DNA from: Allomuricauda sp.
GTDB lineage: Bacteria > Bacteroidota > Bacteroidia > Flavobacteriales > Flavobacteriaceae
DNA: 64,000 nucleotides
Reading direction: 5' to 3'
Assembly: GCA_003712125.1 (NCBI GenBank)
Contig: RHLF01000001.1
Location: 1,240,001 to 1,304,000, forward strand
Part shown: piece after piece, positions 30,594 to 40,687 of the stretch
Layout of the letters: every line of letters begins with the position of its first letter
Position numbering within the stretch: the first letter of the stretch is position 1
Position numbers and translations under genes: made by a program
The notes under the pieces: generated by a model
Told to the model about the DNA's origin: nothing
Seen by the model: only the letters and a program-made list of their open reading frames with translations
The model's database searches: none

Positions 30594-31682
30594 ATGACGA
30601 CAAATGATTTCATTCCCAAAAAGAAGTTGGACCTTCCTGAAAAAGGAAGTTTCAAATGGAAAGCTCCCAGTAATATTGCATTGGTCAAATACTGGGGCAA
30701 ACTTGAACATCAAATTCCGGCCAACCCATCAATTAGTTTCACCCTTGATGCCTGTGCGACCACAACCAAGGTCACCTTTGAAAAGTTGACAAAGCCATCG
30801 GAAGGTTTTTCTTTTGATTTAATTTTTGAAGGCAGTAAAAAAGAATCGTTCAAACCTAAAATAAACACCTTTTTTGAGCGTGTTCAAGAGTATCTGCCCT
30901 TTTTAAGGGCATATCATTTTACGATTGAAACCTCAAATTCGTTTCCGCACAGCTCGGGCATTGCCTCTTCAGCAAGTGGTATGGCCGCTCTTTCGCTATG
31001 CCTACTTTCGATAGAACGTTCGGCAAACAGAGAAATGAGTGATGCCCAGTTCGATAAAAAAGCTTCGTTTTTGGCCCGGTTGGGATCAGGGAGTGCCTGC
31101 AGAAGTATCAAAGGTGATTTGATTCAATGGGGCAACCATCAAGGCATACCCGAAAGCTCTGACTTGTTTGGTATCAACTATCCCTTTGAAGTTCATCCGA
31201 TTTTCAAAAATTACCACGATACAATATTGTTGGTTCACAAAGGAGAAAAGGTGGTAAGTAGTACAGTTGGACACGGCTTAATGCAAGGTCATCCCTTTGC
31301 CAAAAATCGTTTTCAACAAGCACATGACAATTTGCAGAAACTTAAGGATGTCTTTTCAAAAGGCGATTTAGATCAATTTATGGCCTTGGTGGAAAGTGAG
31401 GCATTGACCCTTCACGCCATGATGATGTCAAGTTCTCCCTATTTTATATTAATGCACCCCAACACCCTAAGGATCATCAATAAAATTTGGGAGTTCCGAA
31501 AAACGACCCAAACCCCAATATGTTTCACCTTGGATGCAGGAGCGAATGTACATGTGCTTTATCCAGAGACAGTAAAAGAAAAAGCCATCCAATTTATTCA
31601 AGATCAACTCGTTGTATACTGCGAAAATGGACACTATATTTGTGATCGAATTGGAAATGGTGCGAAAGAATTGAAAGTTTGA
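30594..31682 (+). CDS. mvaD: Diphosphomevalonate decarboxylase
   Basis: WKAPSNIALVKYWGK, SNSFPHSSGIASSASGMAAL, ARLGSGSACRS. ATG at 30594 preferred over TTG at 30585. Confidence 0.93.
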   Translation: MTTNDFIPKKKLDLPEKGSFKWKAPSNIALVKYWGKLEHQIPANPSISFTLDACATTTKVTFEKLTKPSEGFSFDLIFEGSKKESFKPKINTFFERVQEYLPFLRAYHFTIETSNSFPHSSGIASSASGMAALSLCLLSIERSANREMSDAQFDKKASFLARLGSGSACRSIKGDLIQWGNHQGIPESSDLFGINYPFEVHPIFKNYHDTILLVHKGEKVVSSTVGHGLMQGHPFAKNRFQQAHDNLQKLKDVFSKGDLDQFMALVESEALTLHAMMMSSSPYFILMHPNTLRIINKIWEFRKTTQTPICFTLDAGANVHVLYPETVKEKAIQFIQDQLVVYCENGHYICDRIGNGAKELKV

Positions 31683-31772
31683 CGCCAATAGATTGATCAG
31701 GTTCGACCGCTGTTTTTCGATTTCATTTGAAGGGTTTGTTTATATTTATACTGCATTGTTGCAACAAAAGCT

Positions 31773-32705
31773 ATGAAAGGACCACTGTTTTACTCCAAAA
31801 TTCTGCTTTTCGGCGAGTATGGCATCATTAAAGATTCCAAAGGATTGTCCATACCCTATAATTTCTTTAAGGGTGCACTGAAATCTTCTTCAGAGTTAAA
31901 CGACGATGCCAAAAAATCTAATGAAGGCCTTAAAGATTTTGCAGCATATCTAGAGCAGATTCAAGAAGAAAAGATTGTCAGTTTTGATTTGGGCGCTTTA
32001 AAAAGCGATATCGAAAACGGAATGTATTTTGACAGTTCCATTCCCCAAGGATATGGTATTGGCAGTAGTGGTGCATTGGTAGCGGCGATTTATGATAAAT
32101 ACGCCTATAATAAGATAACCGTGTTGGAAAATCTCACCCGTGAAAAGCTCTTAACCCTCAAGACCATTTTTGGAAAGATGGAATCGTTTTTTCATGGCAA
32201 GTCTTCGGGTCTTGACCCTTTGAACAGCTATTTAAGCCTGCCCATTTTAATTAATTCAACAGATAATATCGAATCAACGAGCCTTCCTTCCCAAAACAAG
32301 GAAGGTAAAGGGGCGGTATTTTTGTTGGATAGCGGAATGACAGGTGAGACTGCACCCATGGTTCAGATTTTTATGGAAAAGATGAAGCAGGAAGGTTTTC
32401 GAAAGGTGGTCAAAGACAAGTTTATTAAGCATACCGACGCCTGCGTTGAACATTTTCTAAATGGCGATGTAAAAAGCCTGTTTGGTCATGTGAAACAATT
32501 ATCCAATGTGGTTCTCGATCATTTTAAACCCATGATTCCGAAACAGTTTCACGCTCTATGGCAAAAAGGAATTGATACGGGTGACTACTATCTGAAACTT
32601 TGTGGCTCTGGTGGAGGCGGTTATATTTTAGGTTTTACTGAAGATATTGACAGGGCGAGAACTGCTCTAAACGAACACAAATTGGAGGTGGTTTACCACT
32701 TCTAG
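31773..32705 (+). CDS. Mevalonate kinase (GHMP kinase)
   Basis: SKILLFGEYGIIKDSKGLSIPY, SSIPQGYGIGSSGALVAAIYDKY, KLCGSGGGGYILGF; adjacent to mvaD. Confidence 0.85.
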   Translation: MKGPLFYSKILLFGEYGIIKDSKGLSIPYNFFKGALKSSSELNDDAKKSNEGLKDFAAYLEQIQEEKIVSFDLGALKSDIENGMYFDSSIPQGYGIGSSGALVAAIYDKYAYNKITVLENLTREKLLTLKTIFGKMESFFHGKSSGLDPLNSYLSLPILINSTDNIESTSLPSQNKEGKGAVFLLDSGMTGETAPMVQIFMEKMKQEGFRKVVKDKFIKHTDACVEHFLNGDVKSLFGHVKQLSNVVLDHFKPMIPKQFHALWQKGIDTGDYYLKLCGSGGGGYILGFTEDIDRARTALNEHKLEVVYHF

Positions 32706-32710
32706 CCGCA

Positions 32711-33616
32711 ATGTTAAGCAGGAGGCAGCGTTTTTACCTATTTAAATTATTGAGTCTTTTTTCTGTTGTACGAGGATACAACATATTGGTCATTACCTTG
32801 GCCCAATATTTGGCGTCCATATATATTCTTGCCCCAAACTGGCCCTTACATAAGGTGGTTTTTGATATTAATCTATTTCTTATTGTGACGGCTTCTGCCC
32901 TGGTTATTGCAGCTGGCTACATCATCAATAACTTCTATGACGCAGAAAAAGACCTCATTAACAAGCCTACCAAAAGTATGCTTGACCGGATCGTGAGCCA
33001 ACGTTTTAAATTGACGACTTATTTTATTTTGAACCTAATGGCAGTATTTGCCGCCAGCTATATTTCTTTTAAGGCGGTTCTCTTCTATTCAGCTTATGTT
33101 TTTGCGATATGGTTGTATTCTCACAAACTAAAGCGTATTCCGTTTTTGGGCAATCTGGTCTCGGCAATTTTGGCCATTACGCCTTTTTTTGCAGTGTTCG
33201 TTTATTACAAAAATTTTGAGCTGGTCATTTTTGTACATGCCATCTTTCTTTTCTTGTTGATTCTGGCGCGCGAGTTGGTCAAGGATCTTGAGAATATGGC
33301 TGGTGATATGGCCCTTAACTATCAGACCGTACCCATACTTTACGGTCAAAAAGTATCCAAAATTTTGATTAGTTGTTTGGCGGTATTAACCTTGATACCC
33401 GCTTTGTTATTGATCACTGAATTTGAAATAGGTTACATGTATCTTTATTTTGGGGCCTGTATCTTATTGTTGGTCTTATTCATTTTATTATTGGTGAAGG
33501 CCAATAACAAAAGGCATTATGTATGGCTTCATAATATTCTTAAGTTTATTATTGTAGCAGGTGTATTCAGTATTTTGCTAATTGATGTGGATCTGGTTTT
33601 AAATCGAATTTTATGA
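32711..33616 (+). CDS. UbiA-family prenyltransferase (geranylgeranylglycerol-phosphate geranylgeranyltransferase-like)
   Basis: NNFYDAEKDLINKPTKSMLDRIVS and LARELVKDLENMAGDMALNYQTVPILYG are UbiA Asp motifs. Confidence 0.85.
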   Translation: MLSRRQRFYLFKLLSLFSVVRGYNILVITLAQYLASIYILAPNWPLHKVVFDINLFLIVTASALVIAAGYIINNFYDAEKDLINKPTKSMLDRIVSQRFKLTTYFILNLMAVFAASYISFKAVLFYSAYVFAIWLYSHKLKRIPFLGNLVSAILAITPFFAVFVYYKNFELVIFVHAIFLFLLILARELVKDLENMAGDMALNYQTVPILYGQKVSKILISCLAVLTLIPALLLITEFEIGYMYLYFGACILLLVLFILLLVKANNKRHYVWLHNILKFIIVAGVFSILLIDVDLVLNRIL

Positions 33617-34566
33617 ATCGTAACGAACTTAAGGTGGCCTTGGCCCAAATTGCTCCGGTTTGGTTAAATAAAACGGAAACAATTCAAAAAATTTGTGAAA
33701 CACTTCAAGAGGCGGCTAAAGAGCAAGCAGAGTTGGTCGTTTTTGGGGAGGCAGTATTGCCAGGATATCCTTTTTGGCTGGCCTACACTGATGGCGCGTC
33801 TTGGGATCTGAAAGTGAACAAAGAGCTTCATGCACACTATGTGCAAAACGCCATACAGATAGAAGCTGGTGATTTAGATGCCATTTGTGAATTGGCCAAA
33901 ACCAATGCGATGGCCATTTACTTGGGCATTATGGAAAGGGCTCAAGACAGGGGGGGTCACAGCATCTACGCCTCCTTGGTATATATCAATGAAGAAGGTA
34001 AGGTAAAATCAGTACATCGAAAGTTACAACCCACCTATGATGAGCGCTTGACATGGGCTCCAGGCGATGGTCATGGCTTGCAGGTACATCCGTTAAAACA
34101 ATTTACGGTAGGTGGCCTCAATTGCTGGGAAAACTGGATGCCTTTACCTCGAGCCGCCCTTTACGGACAGGGAGAAAATCTTCATATTGCAGTATGGCCC
34201 GGTAACTTGAACAATACCCAAGATATAACTCGATTTATTGCCCGTGAATCACGCAGCTATGTGATTTCTGTATCTTCTCTGATGACGCATGATGACTTTC
34301 CGAAAGACACTCCGCATTTGGATAAAATTCTTGCCAAGGCACCTCCAATTCTGGCCAATGGTGGATCGTGCATTGCTAGCCCTGATGGCGAATGGCTGGT
34401 GCAACCCGTAGTTGATCAACAAGGATTAATTTATGCCACCCTGAATTTTGAACGCGTGCTGCAAGAGCGTCAAAACTTTGACCCAGTGGGTCATTATTCG
34501 CGCCCGGATGTTACCAAATTGATGGTCAATCGTGAACGACAATCGACCATTGAATTGAAAGATTAG
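33613..34566 (+). CDS. Carbon-nitrogen hydrolase, nitrilase branch
   Basis: VFGEAVLPGYPFWL (Glu), HRKLQPTYDERLTWAPGDG (Lys), VGGLNCWENWMPLPR (catalytic Cys); ATGA overlap with the upstream prenyltransferase. Confidence 0.9.
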   Translation: MNRNELKVALAQIAPVWLNKTETIQKICETLQEAAKEQAELVVFGEAVLPGYPFWLAYTDGASWDLKVNKELHAHYVQNAIQIEAGDLDAICELAKTNAMAIYLGIMERAQDRGGHSIYASLVYINEEGKVKSVHRKLQPTYDERLTWAPGDGHGLQVHPLKQFTVGGLNCWENWMPLPRAALYGQGENLHIAVWPGNLNNTQDITRFIARESRSYVISVSSLMTHDDFPKDTPHLDKILAKAPPILANGGSCIASPDGEWLVQPVVDQQGLIYATLNFERVLQERQNFDPVGHYSRPDVTKLMVNRERQSTIELKD

Positions 34567-34571
34567 TATCC

Positions 34572-37361
34572 TCACTTTTCTTCCAAGAGTTCGTAACCTT
34601 GCGCTATTCCCTTTGCGATGGGAGGAACGCCGTGTTTCATCCAATACGGTTGGGCATCACCTTTAAGATAATGATCAAAAAATTGCGCCATACGAATATT
34701 GAAATCCTTTCTATTTTGAAGTTTCAATGGCCAATGGGGCTCTCCATTGTAATTCAAGAACCACGAGGGTTTTCCCAATCGGCGCAAACTTACAAAGAAC
34801 TCAATGCCTTGGTACCAAGGCACGTGACCATCAGCATCGTTGTGCATAATCAACAAAGGGGTATTGATTTTGTCAATATTGAAAATAGGGGAGTTTTCGA
34901 TATACCTTGCGGGGTATTCCCAGGGGGTGCCTCCAATTCTACTCTGGGTATGCTCATATTGAAATTGACGACTGAGCCCTGTCCACCAGCGAATTCCACC
35001 ATAAGCGCTGATCATATTGGGTACTGGAGCACCTGACTCAGCAGCTTTGAAGATATCTGTTTTGGTGACCAAATAAGCGATTTGATAGCCCCCCCAACTA
35101 TGACCTTGTACCCCAATATTGTCTTTGTCGATGAAGCCCTTTTCAATCAAAGAGGTTACTCCGGGTATCACACAATTATAGGCACTTTCTCCAGGGTATC
35201 CTACACGGTATTCAACATCTGGATTAAAGATGACGTATCCCCTGCTCGTATAAAAACTATAATTTATGGTTGAGCGTTCTGCTCTGGGGTGCCGATGGCG
35301 ATGCATACCATCAGAGCTCTTTTCATAAAAATTGACCAGTAGGGGGTATTTTTTTGAAGGATTGAAATCTTCAGGTTTAACCAACATCCCTTGAAGTTTT
35401 TTACCATCCAGGGAAATCCACTCTACCAACTCCATTGTTCCCCAGTTGTAAGCGTCCTGTTGCGGGTTGGCAAGGCTCAATTTTTTCGGGTTTTTAAAAC
35501 CAAGATCGGCACCCCATAGGTCAGGAAACTCTTCAAAAGACTGCCGGGTATAGATCAAATTGTCGTTGAGAAGTGCTTTTTTAGGTCTTGAATAGCGATA
35601 GGGTCCTGAAATAAGGGGGGTGATTTTGCTATTTTTTACATCGAACGTCACATAGCCTGCATCCTTGGTGGTTTCCTCAAAAGTGCTCAATAGTAACGGC
35701 TCGTCCAAATCAATGGCCTCTTCTTCCTCATCCAAATCCAAATAGCGGTAAACCGTTTTTGAGGCTCTTCCATCAGTTAATTTTGTTTTTTTACCGGTTT
35801 CAGGATTTATTTTCCAAATATCGTATCGGTCATAGATTAAAATATCCTTGTCGTTCTTGGTCCAACCTGCCAGGCCGTATGGGAAAGGGAAGTTGGGATA
35901 GTCATTTTCCTCGCTGTAAAAATGTTCGCCCTTGGTTAGTCCGGTATATTTTCCCGTTCGGGTATTATAGGCGAACCAGGTACTATCAACGCGACTATAC
36001 CCATAAGCATAATTGGCTTTTGGGCTCAGTCTCAAATTGGGTGTTTTTTTGAATTCACGCAGCGTTGTACCAGTTTTGACATCAATCACCTTATAGTCGT
36101 AATAGCGCCTTGCAGTCCATTGGCTTGCCAATTCATAAGGTTTTCCAGTTCGAGCGAGGGCAATCTCAGCATTGCCTTTATCCCCAAGATCCGCATCGGT
36201 AAAAGTCATGTCTCCGATGGGCACCACTTTTTTGTCCTGTAAGTGGATCGCAGTGGTAAAGGATTGGATGGAATCGTTTTTTAATTGAAGTTCCTGAACC
36301 GTGTAAAGACGTGGTTCGTCATACGTCCAAACCTCAACATTTACAATTTCTTCATCTAAAAGCGAAGTATCTTTGACAATGGGAGGTTTCGCCAACCCGA
36401 AATACAGTTTTGATTCGTCTTCCGAAAAATGCACCTTGCCGTACTTGGAAACAACGTAACCCTTAGGTGCTGTTTTATTGTCAATAAGGCGTTCAGCATC
36501 GGATTTGCCACTGCTCCAAAAGTATAGTTCATTGGGTCTTAGCTGAACTTTTGTGGTATCGGTATCTGCAATAAAACCAAATTGCTTTCCAGATTCGCTA
36601 AAGGCAAGCTGAAAATATTTTGCCTTTGGTGCCTGATGTAGATTGATGGTCTGACCAGAACTCAAGTTTCTGACATAGATTCCAATTTCGTCATCTTTGG
36701 TTTCACCCGTTGAAACATAGGCGAGCCACTTCCCTTTTTTTGCAAATACGTATTCGGTAACAAATTTTATGGTGTCTTGTTGTTGGTTTTCAAGATTATG
36801 AACAACTAGGTGATATCCGTTCTTTTTGTTTGCCTTTTTGGGTTTGTCTTTTTTCTTTTCCTGTTCGGCTGTCGAGTCCTTTTTTGAGCTCGTTTCCTTT
36901 TTAAGTTCCTCCAGTTGGTAGGCCAAATATCCAGACCACTTTTCAGGCACTTTAAACGACTTAATATTTCCGATTTTTTTTAGTTCCTTGGTTTGTACAC
37001 TAAAAATGCCAATTGAATCTTTGGGGAGCTTGTCCTTTTTTACCTTCCGTTTTTGAAGGGCCATAATGCTATCTTTCCAGGGTTTTATGGTAAAAATGGC
37101 ATGTTTGGAATCATGGGTAAAAATTCCTTTTTGACCCCTGTCATAGGTCAATAGAAAGTTGCCTTGGATATCTTGAATTTTTAAAAAATGGTCTTTTTCC
37201 CCTTTTTCCAGGCTGTACAGCAGATAGGAGCCATTGGGCGCAATGGCCTCATCTTCGATAGTGCTCCAAAGGGCAAGATCATCATGGTCCAATACTTTTT
37301 TCTGGGCAAATGATAGGGTTTGGAAAAGAATCAAGAGCAGTAGCAGCAATTTTTTTGGCAT
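34572..37361 (-). CDS. S9 family (prolyl oligopeptidase) serine peptidase, secreted
   Basis: Signal peptide; IGVQGHSWGGYQIAYLVT nucleophile elbow, HNDADGHVPWYQG, NGEPHWP. Confidence 0.92.
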   Translation of the reverse strand: MPKKLLLLLLILFQTLSFAQKKVLDHDDLALWSTIEDEAIAPNGSYLLYSLEKGEKDHFLKIQDIQGNFLLTYDRGQKGIFTHDSKHAIFTIKPWKDSIMALQKRKVKKDKLPKDSIGIFSVQTKELKKIGNIKSFKVPEKWSGYLAYQLEELKKETSSKKDSTAEQEKKKDKPKKANKKNGYHLVVHNLENQQQDTIKFVTEYVFAKKGKWLAYVSTGETKDDEIGIYVRNLSSGQTINLHQAPKAKYFQLAFSESGKQFGFIADTDTTKVQLRPNELYFWSSGKSDAERLIDNKTAPKGYVVSKYGKVHFSEDESKLYFGLAKPPIVKDTSLLDEEIVNVEVWTYDEPRLYTVQELQLKNDSIQSFTTAIHLQDKKVVPIGDMTFTDADLGDKGNAEIALARTGKPYELASQWTARRYYDYKVIDVKTGTTLREFKKTPNLRLSPKANYAYGYSRVDSTWFAYNTRTGKYTGLTKGEHFYSEENDYPNFPFPYGLAGWTKNDKDILIYDRYDIWKINPETGKKTKLTDGRASKTVYRYLDLDEEEEAIDLDEPLLLSTFEETTKDAGYVTFDVKNSKITPLISGPYRYSRPKKALLNDNLIYTRQSFEEFPDLWGADLGFKNPKKLSLANPQQDAYNWGTMELVEWISLDGKKLQGMLVKPEDFNPSKKYPLLVNFYEKSSDGMHRHRHPRAERSTINYSFYTSRGYVIFNPDVEYRVGYPGESAYNCVIPGVTSLIEKGFIDKDNIGVQGHSWGGYQIAYLVTKTDIFKAAESGAPVPNMISAYGGIRWWTGLSRQFQYEHTQSRIGGTPWEYPARYIENSPIFNIDKINTPLLIMHNDADGHVPWYQGIEFFVSLRRLGKPSWFLNYNGEPHWPLKLQNRKDFNIRMAQFFDHYLKGDAQPYWMKHGVPPIAKGIAQGYELLEEK

Positions 37362-37399
37362 AATGTTATGTATTGGTTTTTATAAAGATAGGCATTGTG

Positions 37400-37407
37400 T
37401 ACCTTTG
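37400..37407 (+). promoter_or_regulatory. Bacteroidota -7 element upstream of the pseudouridine synthase gene
   Basis: TACCTTTG, exact TAnnTTTG; 16 nt upstream of ATG 37424, i.e. inside the ORF-track version of the gene. Confidence 0.65.
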
Positions 37408-37423
37408 CAAAAATTTTAGACTG

Positions 37424-38299
37424 ATGGCGAAATCAGACAACGAACGCAATCGTAAACCGAACAATCGAAAGGGTAACTTCAAGGGTGGCACCCCGCCCAA
37501 GGGTAGTTTTGCCGAAAAAGCGAACCGTTATGCTGCAGAACGGAAAAAACCCAAATCCAAACCCAAAACAAAAAGCAATTCAGATCCCGATTTAATTCGA
37601 CTGAACAAGTACATTGCCAATGCAGGTATTTGTTCCCGAAGGGAGGCAGACACCTTTATCGCTGCTGGGCAGGTTACGGTAAATGGTAAAGTGGTCACTG
37701 AAATGGGGCACAAGGTCAAGCGAACCGATGATGTTCGGTTTGATGGTAAACGATTGAACCCTGAGAAGAAAGAATATGTGCTGTTGAACAAACCCAAAAA
37801 CTTTATTACCACAACCCGAGATGAAAGAGGTAGGAGAACGGTAATGGAATTGGTGAGCAGTGCTTCCAACAACCGCCTTTACCCAGTAGGACGATTGGAC
37901 CGTAATACTACCGGATTATTACTTTTTACCAATGATGGTGATTTGGCCAAAAAACTGACCCATCCCAAACATGGGGTACGCAAAATATACCATGTGCATT
38001 TGGATAAAAACGTGACCATTGCGGATATACGTAAGATTCGTGAAGGCCTAGAGTTGGAAGATGGAACTATTGAAGTCGATGAGGTTGATTACGTTACCGG
38101 AACTACAAAAAAGGAGGTGGGTATCGAAATTCATTCGGGTCGTAACCGTATCGTCCGCCGCATTTTTGAACATTTGGGGTATGAGGTCTCGAAACTGGAC
38201 CGGGTAGTTTTTGCAGGGCTAACCAAAAAAGACCTGCCACGCGGTCACTGGCGTTTTCTGACGGAACAGGAGGTCATTAATTTGGGAATGATCAAATAA
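37424..38299 (+). CDS. RsuA/RluB/E/F family pseudouridine synthase with S4 domain and basic N-terminal extension
   Basis: IRLNKYIANAGICSRREADTFIAAGQVTVNG (S4), LYPVGRLDRNTTGLLLFTNDGDLAKKLTHP. Start moved from 37373 to 37424 (MAKSDNERN...). Confidence 0.92.
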   Translation: MAKSDNERNRKPNNRKGNFKGGTPPKGSFAEKANRYAAERKKPKSKPKTKSNSDPDLIRLNKYIANAGICSRREADTFIAAGQVTVNGKVVTEMGHKVKRTDDVRFDGKRLNPEKKEYVLLNKPKNFITTTRDERGRRTVMELVSSASNNRLYPVGRLDRNTTGLLLFTNDGDLAKKLTHPKHGVRKIYHVHLDKNVTIADIRKIREGLELEDGTIEVDEVDYVTGTTKKEVGIEIHSGRNRIVRRIFEHLGYEVSKLDRVVFAGLTKKDLPRGHWRFLTEQEVINLGMIK

Positions 38300-38330
38300 T
38301 AGCACTTCTAGAAAAGTTCCAAGTAATGCG

Positions 38331-39620
38331 TTAATTGGACTTTAAAACTTTGTCCATTTTAGATTGAATCTCATCTAAGCATAGATTACCAATACTGCCC
38401 TCGTGGGTATGTTTGCCATCTCTCTTTGGTTGGAAATTGCCATTTTCGATGGCCTTGCCCATGGTTTTGTAGGCATCTCGAAAAGGCATTCCGCTCTTCA
38501 CCATTTCGTTCAATGTATCCACACTAAAGAGATAGTCATACTTTGGGTCTTCTAAAATGGTTGTATTTACCTTGATTTTTTTGAGACTAAAAATCATCAA
38601 TTCCAGGCAGGCCTTCATATCCTGTAAGGCAGGCACAATGATTTCCTTGACCAATTGCAGGTCACGGTGATACCCGCTGGGCAGGTTGTTGGTGATTAGA
38701 GCCAATTCGTTGGGAACAGCCTGTATCTTATTGCATTTTGCCCGAATGAGTTCAAAAACATCAGGGTTTTTTTTATGGGGCATAATACTGCTGCCCGTAG
38801 TCAATTCATTGGGGAATGTTATGAAATCAAAATTCTGGCTCATATAGAGCGTGATATCCATAGCAAATTTGGACAGTGTTGCAGCAATACTAGAAATCCC
38901 ATAAGCCGTAGCTTTTTCAACCTTTCCACGACCCATTTGTGCCGCCACTACATTGTATTTTAGGGTTTCGAAACCCATTTCTTTGGTTGTAAAGTTCCTG
39001 TCTATAGGGAAGGAGCTACCATATCCTGCTGCGCTGCCCAATGGATTTTGATCGGCAGTTTTATAGGCGGCCTGAACAAAGTAGAGATCGTCTATGAGGC
39101 TTTCGGCATAGGCGGAAAACCACAAACCAAAAGAAGAAGGCATGGCAATTTGCAAGTGTGTATAGCCGGGCAGCAATACCTTCTGATGCTTTTCGGCCAA
39201 CTTTAACAATTGGTCAAACAAGTTTTTTACTTGATTTTTAATTTCTGCCAATTCATCTTTTAGGTAAAGCTGCATAGCCACCAATACTTGATCGTTTCGA
39301 GATCTTGCGGTATGAATCTTTTTACCAATATCCCCCAATTTTTTGGTGAGCAAGAACTCGATTTTCGAGTGCATGTCCTCAAAATCCTCTTCAATTGTGA
39401 ATTTGCCTTTTTCGATTTGTTTAGCAATGACATTCAATTCTTTGATCAATGCTTGACCTTCTTCTTCGGAAATCAACCCAACTTGTGCCAGCATTTTGGC
39501 GTGGGCCTTAGAAGCAATCACGTCATATTTCGCTAGGACCAAGTCAAGTTCACGGTCATTGCCGACAGTAAATTGGTCTATTTTTTTATCAGTGCTAAAA
39601 CCTTTATCCCAGAGTTTCAT
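38331..39620 (-). CDS. argH: Argininosuccinate lyase
   Basis: MKLWDKGFSTDKKIDQFTVGNDRELD...HTARSRNDQVLVAMQLYLKDE; TTGSSIMPHKKNPDVFELIR. Confidence 0.96.
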   Translation of the reverse strand: MKLWDKGFSTDKKIDQFTVGNDRELDLVLAKYDVIASKAHAKMLAQVGLISEEEGQALIKELNVIAKQIEKGKFTIEEDFEDMHSKIEFLLTKKLGDIGKKIHTARSRNDQVLVAMQLYLKDELAEIKNQVKNLFDQLLKLAEKHQKVLLPGYTHLQIAMPSSFGLWFSAYAESLIDDLYFVQAAYKTADQNPLGSAAGYGSSFPIDRNFTTKEMGFETLKYNVVAAQMGRGKVEKATAYGISSIAATLSKFAMDITLYMSQNFDFITFPNELTTGSSIMPHKKNPDVFELIRAKCNKIQAVPNELALITNNLPSGYHRDLQLVKEIIVPALQDMKACLELMIFSLKKIKVNTTILEDPKYDYLFSVDTLNEMVKSGMPFRDAYKTMGKAIENGNFQPKRDGKHTHEGSIGNLCLDEIQSKMDKVLKSN

Positions 39621-40687
39621 TTTAAAAATCCTTCTAAAATATCAATGTAGAGCCCAACGGCTTCTTTTACTTCGTGTACATAAATAAATTCATCGGCCGA
39701 ATGCGACCGTGGGCTATGGCCCGGACCAAGTTTGAGCGACATGCAACTTAATTCAGCTTGATCTGAAAGCGTTGGCGAGCCATAGGTTTCACGTCCCAAT
39801 GCAATACCAGATTGTACCAGGGGATGTTCAATGGGTATGGAAGAGCTGCTCAGGTTAAGTGACCTCGGGGTCAATTGACAAGGGGCTTCCTTTTGTAAGA
39901 TCTCATTTATTTCTTCGTTGGTATAGCAATCATTAACCCGGGTGTCAATGACCAACTCCACATCAGCGGGTACCACATTGTGTTGACTGCCCGCCTTTAT
40001 TTGTGTAACGGTCATTTTTACGGGTCCCAAGACATCAGAAACCTTTTCAAATCGATAATTTTTGAACCAATCCAATACCTTAATGGTGTTGTAAATAGCA
40101 TTATTATCGTTTGGGTGTGCAGCATGCGAGGGCGTGCCCGATACTTTTCCCTCGAACACAACCAGACCTTTTTCGGCAATGGCCAACTGCATTTCAGTGG
40201 GTTCACCAACAATGGCCACATCAATGGGCGGTAAAATGGGTAATAAGGCTGAAATACTTTTATCTCCGGCATCTTCTTCTTCGGCTGTGGCACTCATAAT
40301 AATATTGTAGCTGAGGTCTTCGCGATCATAGAAATGTACGAAAGTGGCCAAGAGCGAGCACAGGGCTCCACCGGCGTCATTGCTTCCCAACCCGTACAGT
40401 TTGCCATCTTCAATATGGGGGTTAAAGGGGTCTTTGGTATATCCAGAATTTGGCTTTACCGTATCATGATGCGAGTTCAACAAAAGATTTGGTTTGCTTT
40501 CATCATAATGCTTGTTGAAGGCATAGATATTGTTGTACTGACGCTTGGTTTCAACACCAAATTTCTCGAGCCACGTAGCAATGGCTTCTGCCGTTTCATC
40601 TTCCTCTTCCGAAAAAGATGGAATAGAAATTAATTGTTGCAATAGGGCCAAGGTCTCTTCGGCCAATGTTTTTTTATCAATTTTCAT
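39617..40687 (-). CDS. argE: M20 family deacylase, N-acetyl/N-succinyl-ornithine deacylase type
   Basis: LLLNSHHDTVKPNSGYTKDPF, GLGSNDAGGALCSLLA, SATAEEEDAGDKS; 4-nt overlaps with both neighbouring arg genes. Confidence 0.9.
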   Translation of the reverse strand: MKIDKKTLAEETLALLQQLISIPSFSEEEDETAEAIATWLEKFGVETKRQYNNIYAFNKHYDESKPNLLLNSHHDTVKPNSGYTKDPFNPHIEDGKLYGLGSNDAGGALCSLLATFVHFYDREDLSYNIIMSATAEEEDAGDKSISALLPILPPIDVAIVGEPTEMQLAIAEKGLVVFEGKVSGTPSHAAHPNDNNAIYNTIKVLDWFKNYRFEKVSDVLGPVKMTVTQIKAGSQHNVVPADVELVIDTRVNDCYTNEEINEILQKEAPCQLTPRSLNLSSSSIPIEHPLVQSGIALGRETYGSPTLSDQAELSCMSLKLGPGHSPRSHSADEFIYVHEVKEAVGLYIDILEGFLK

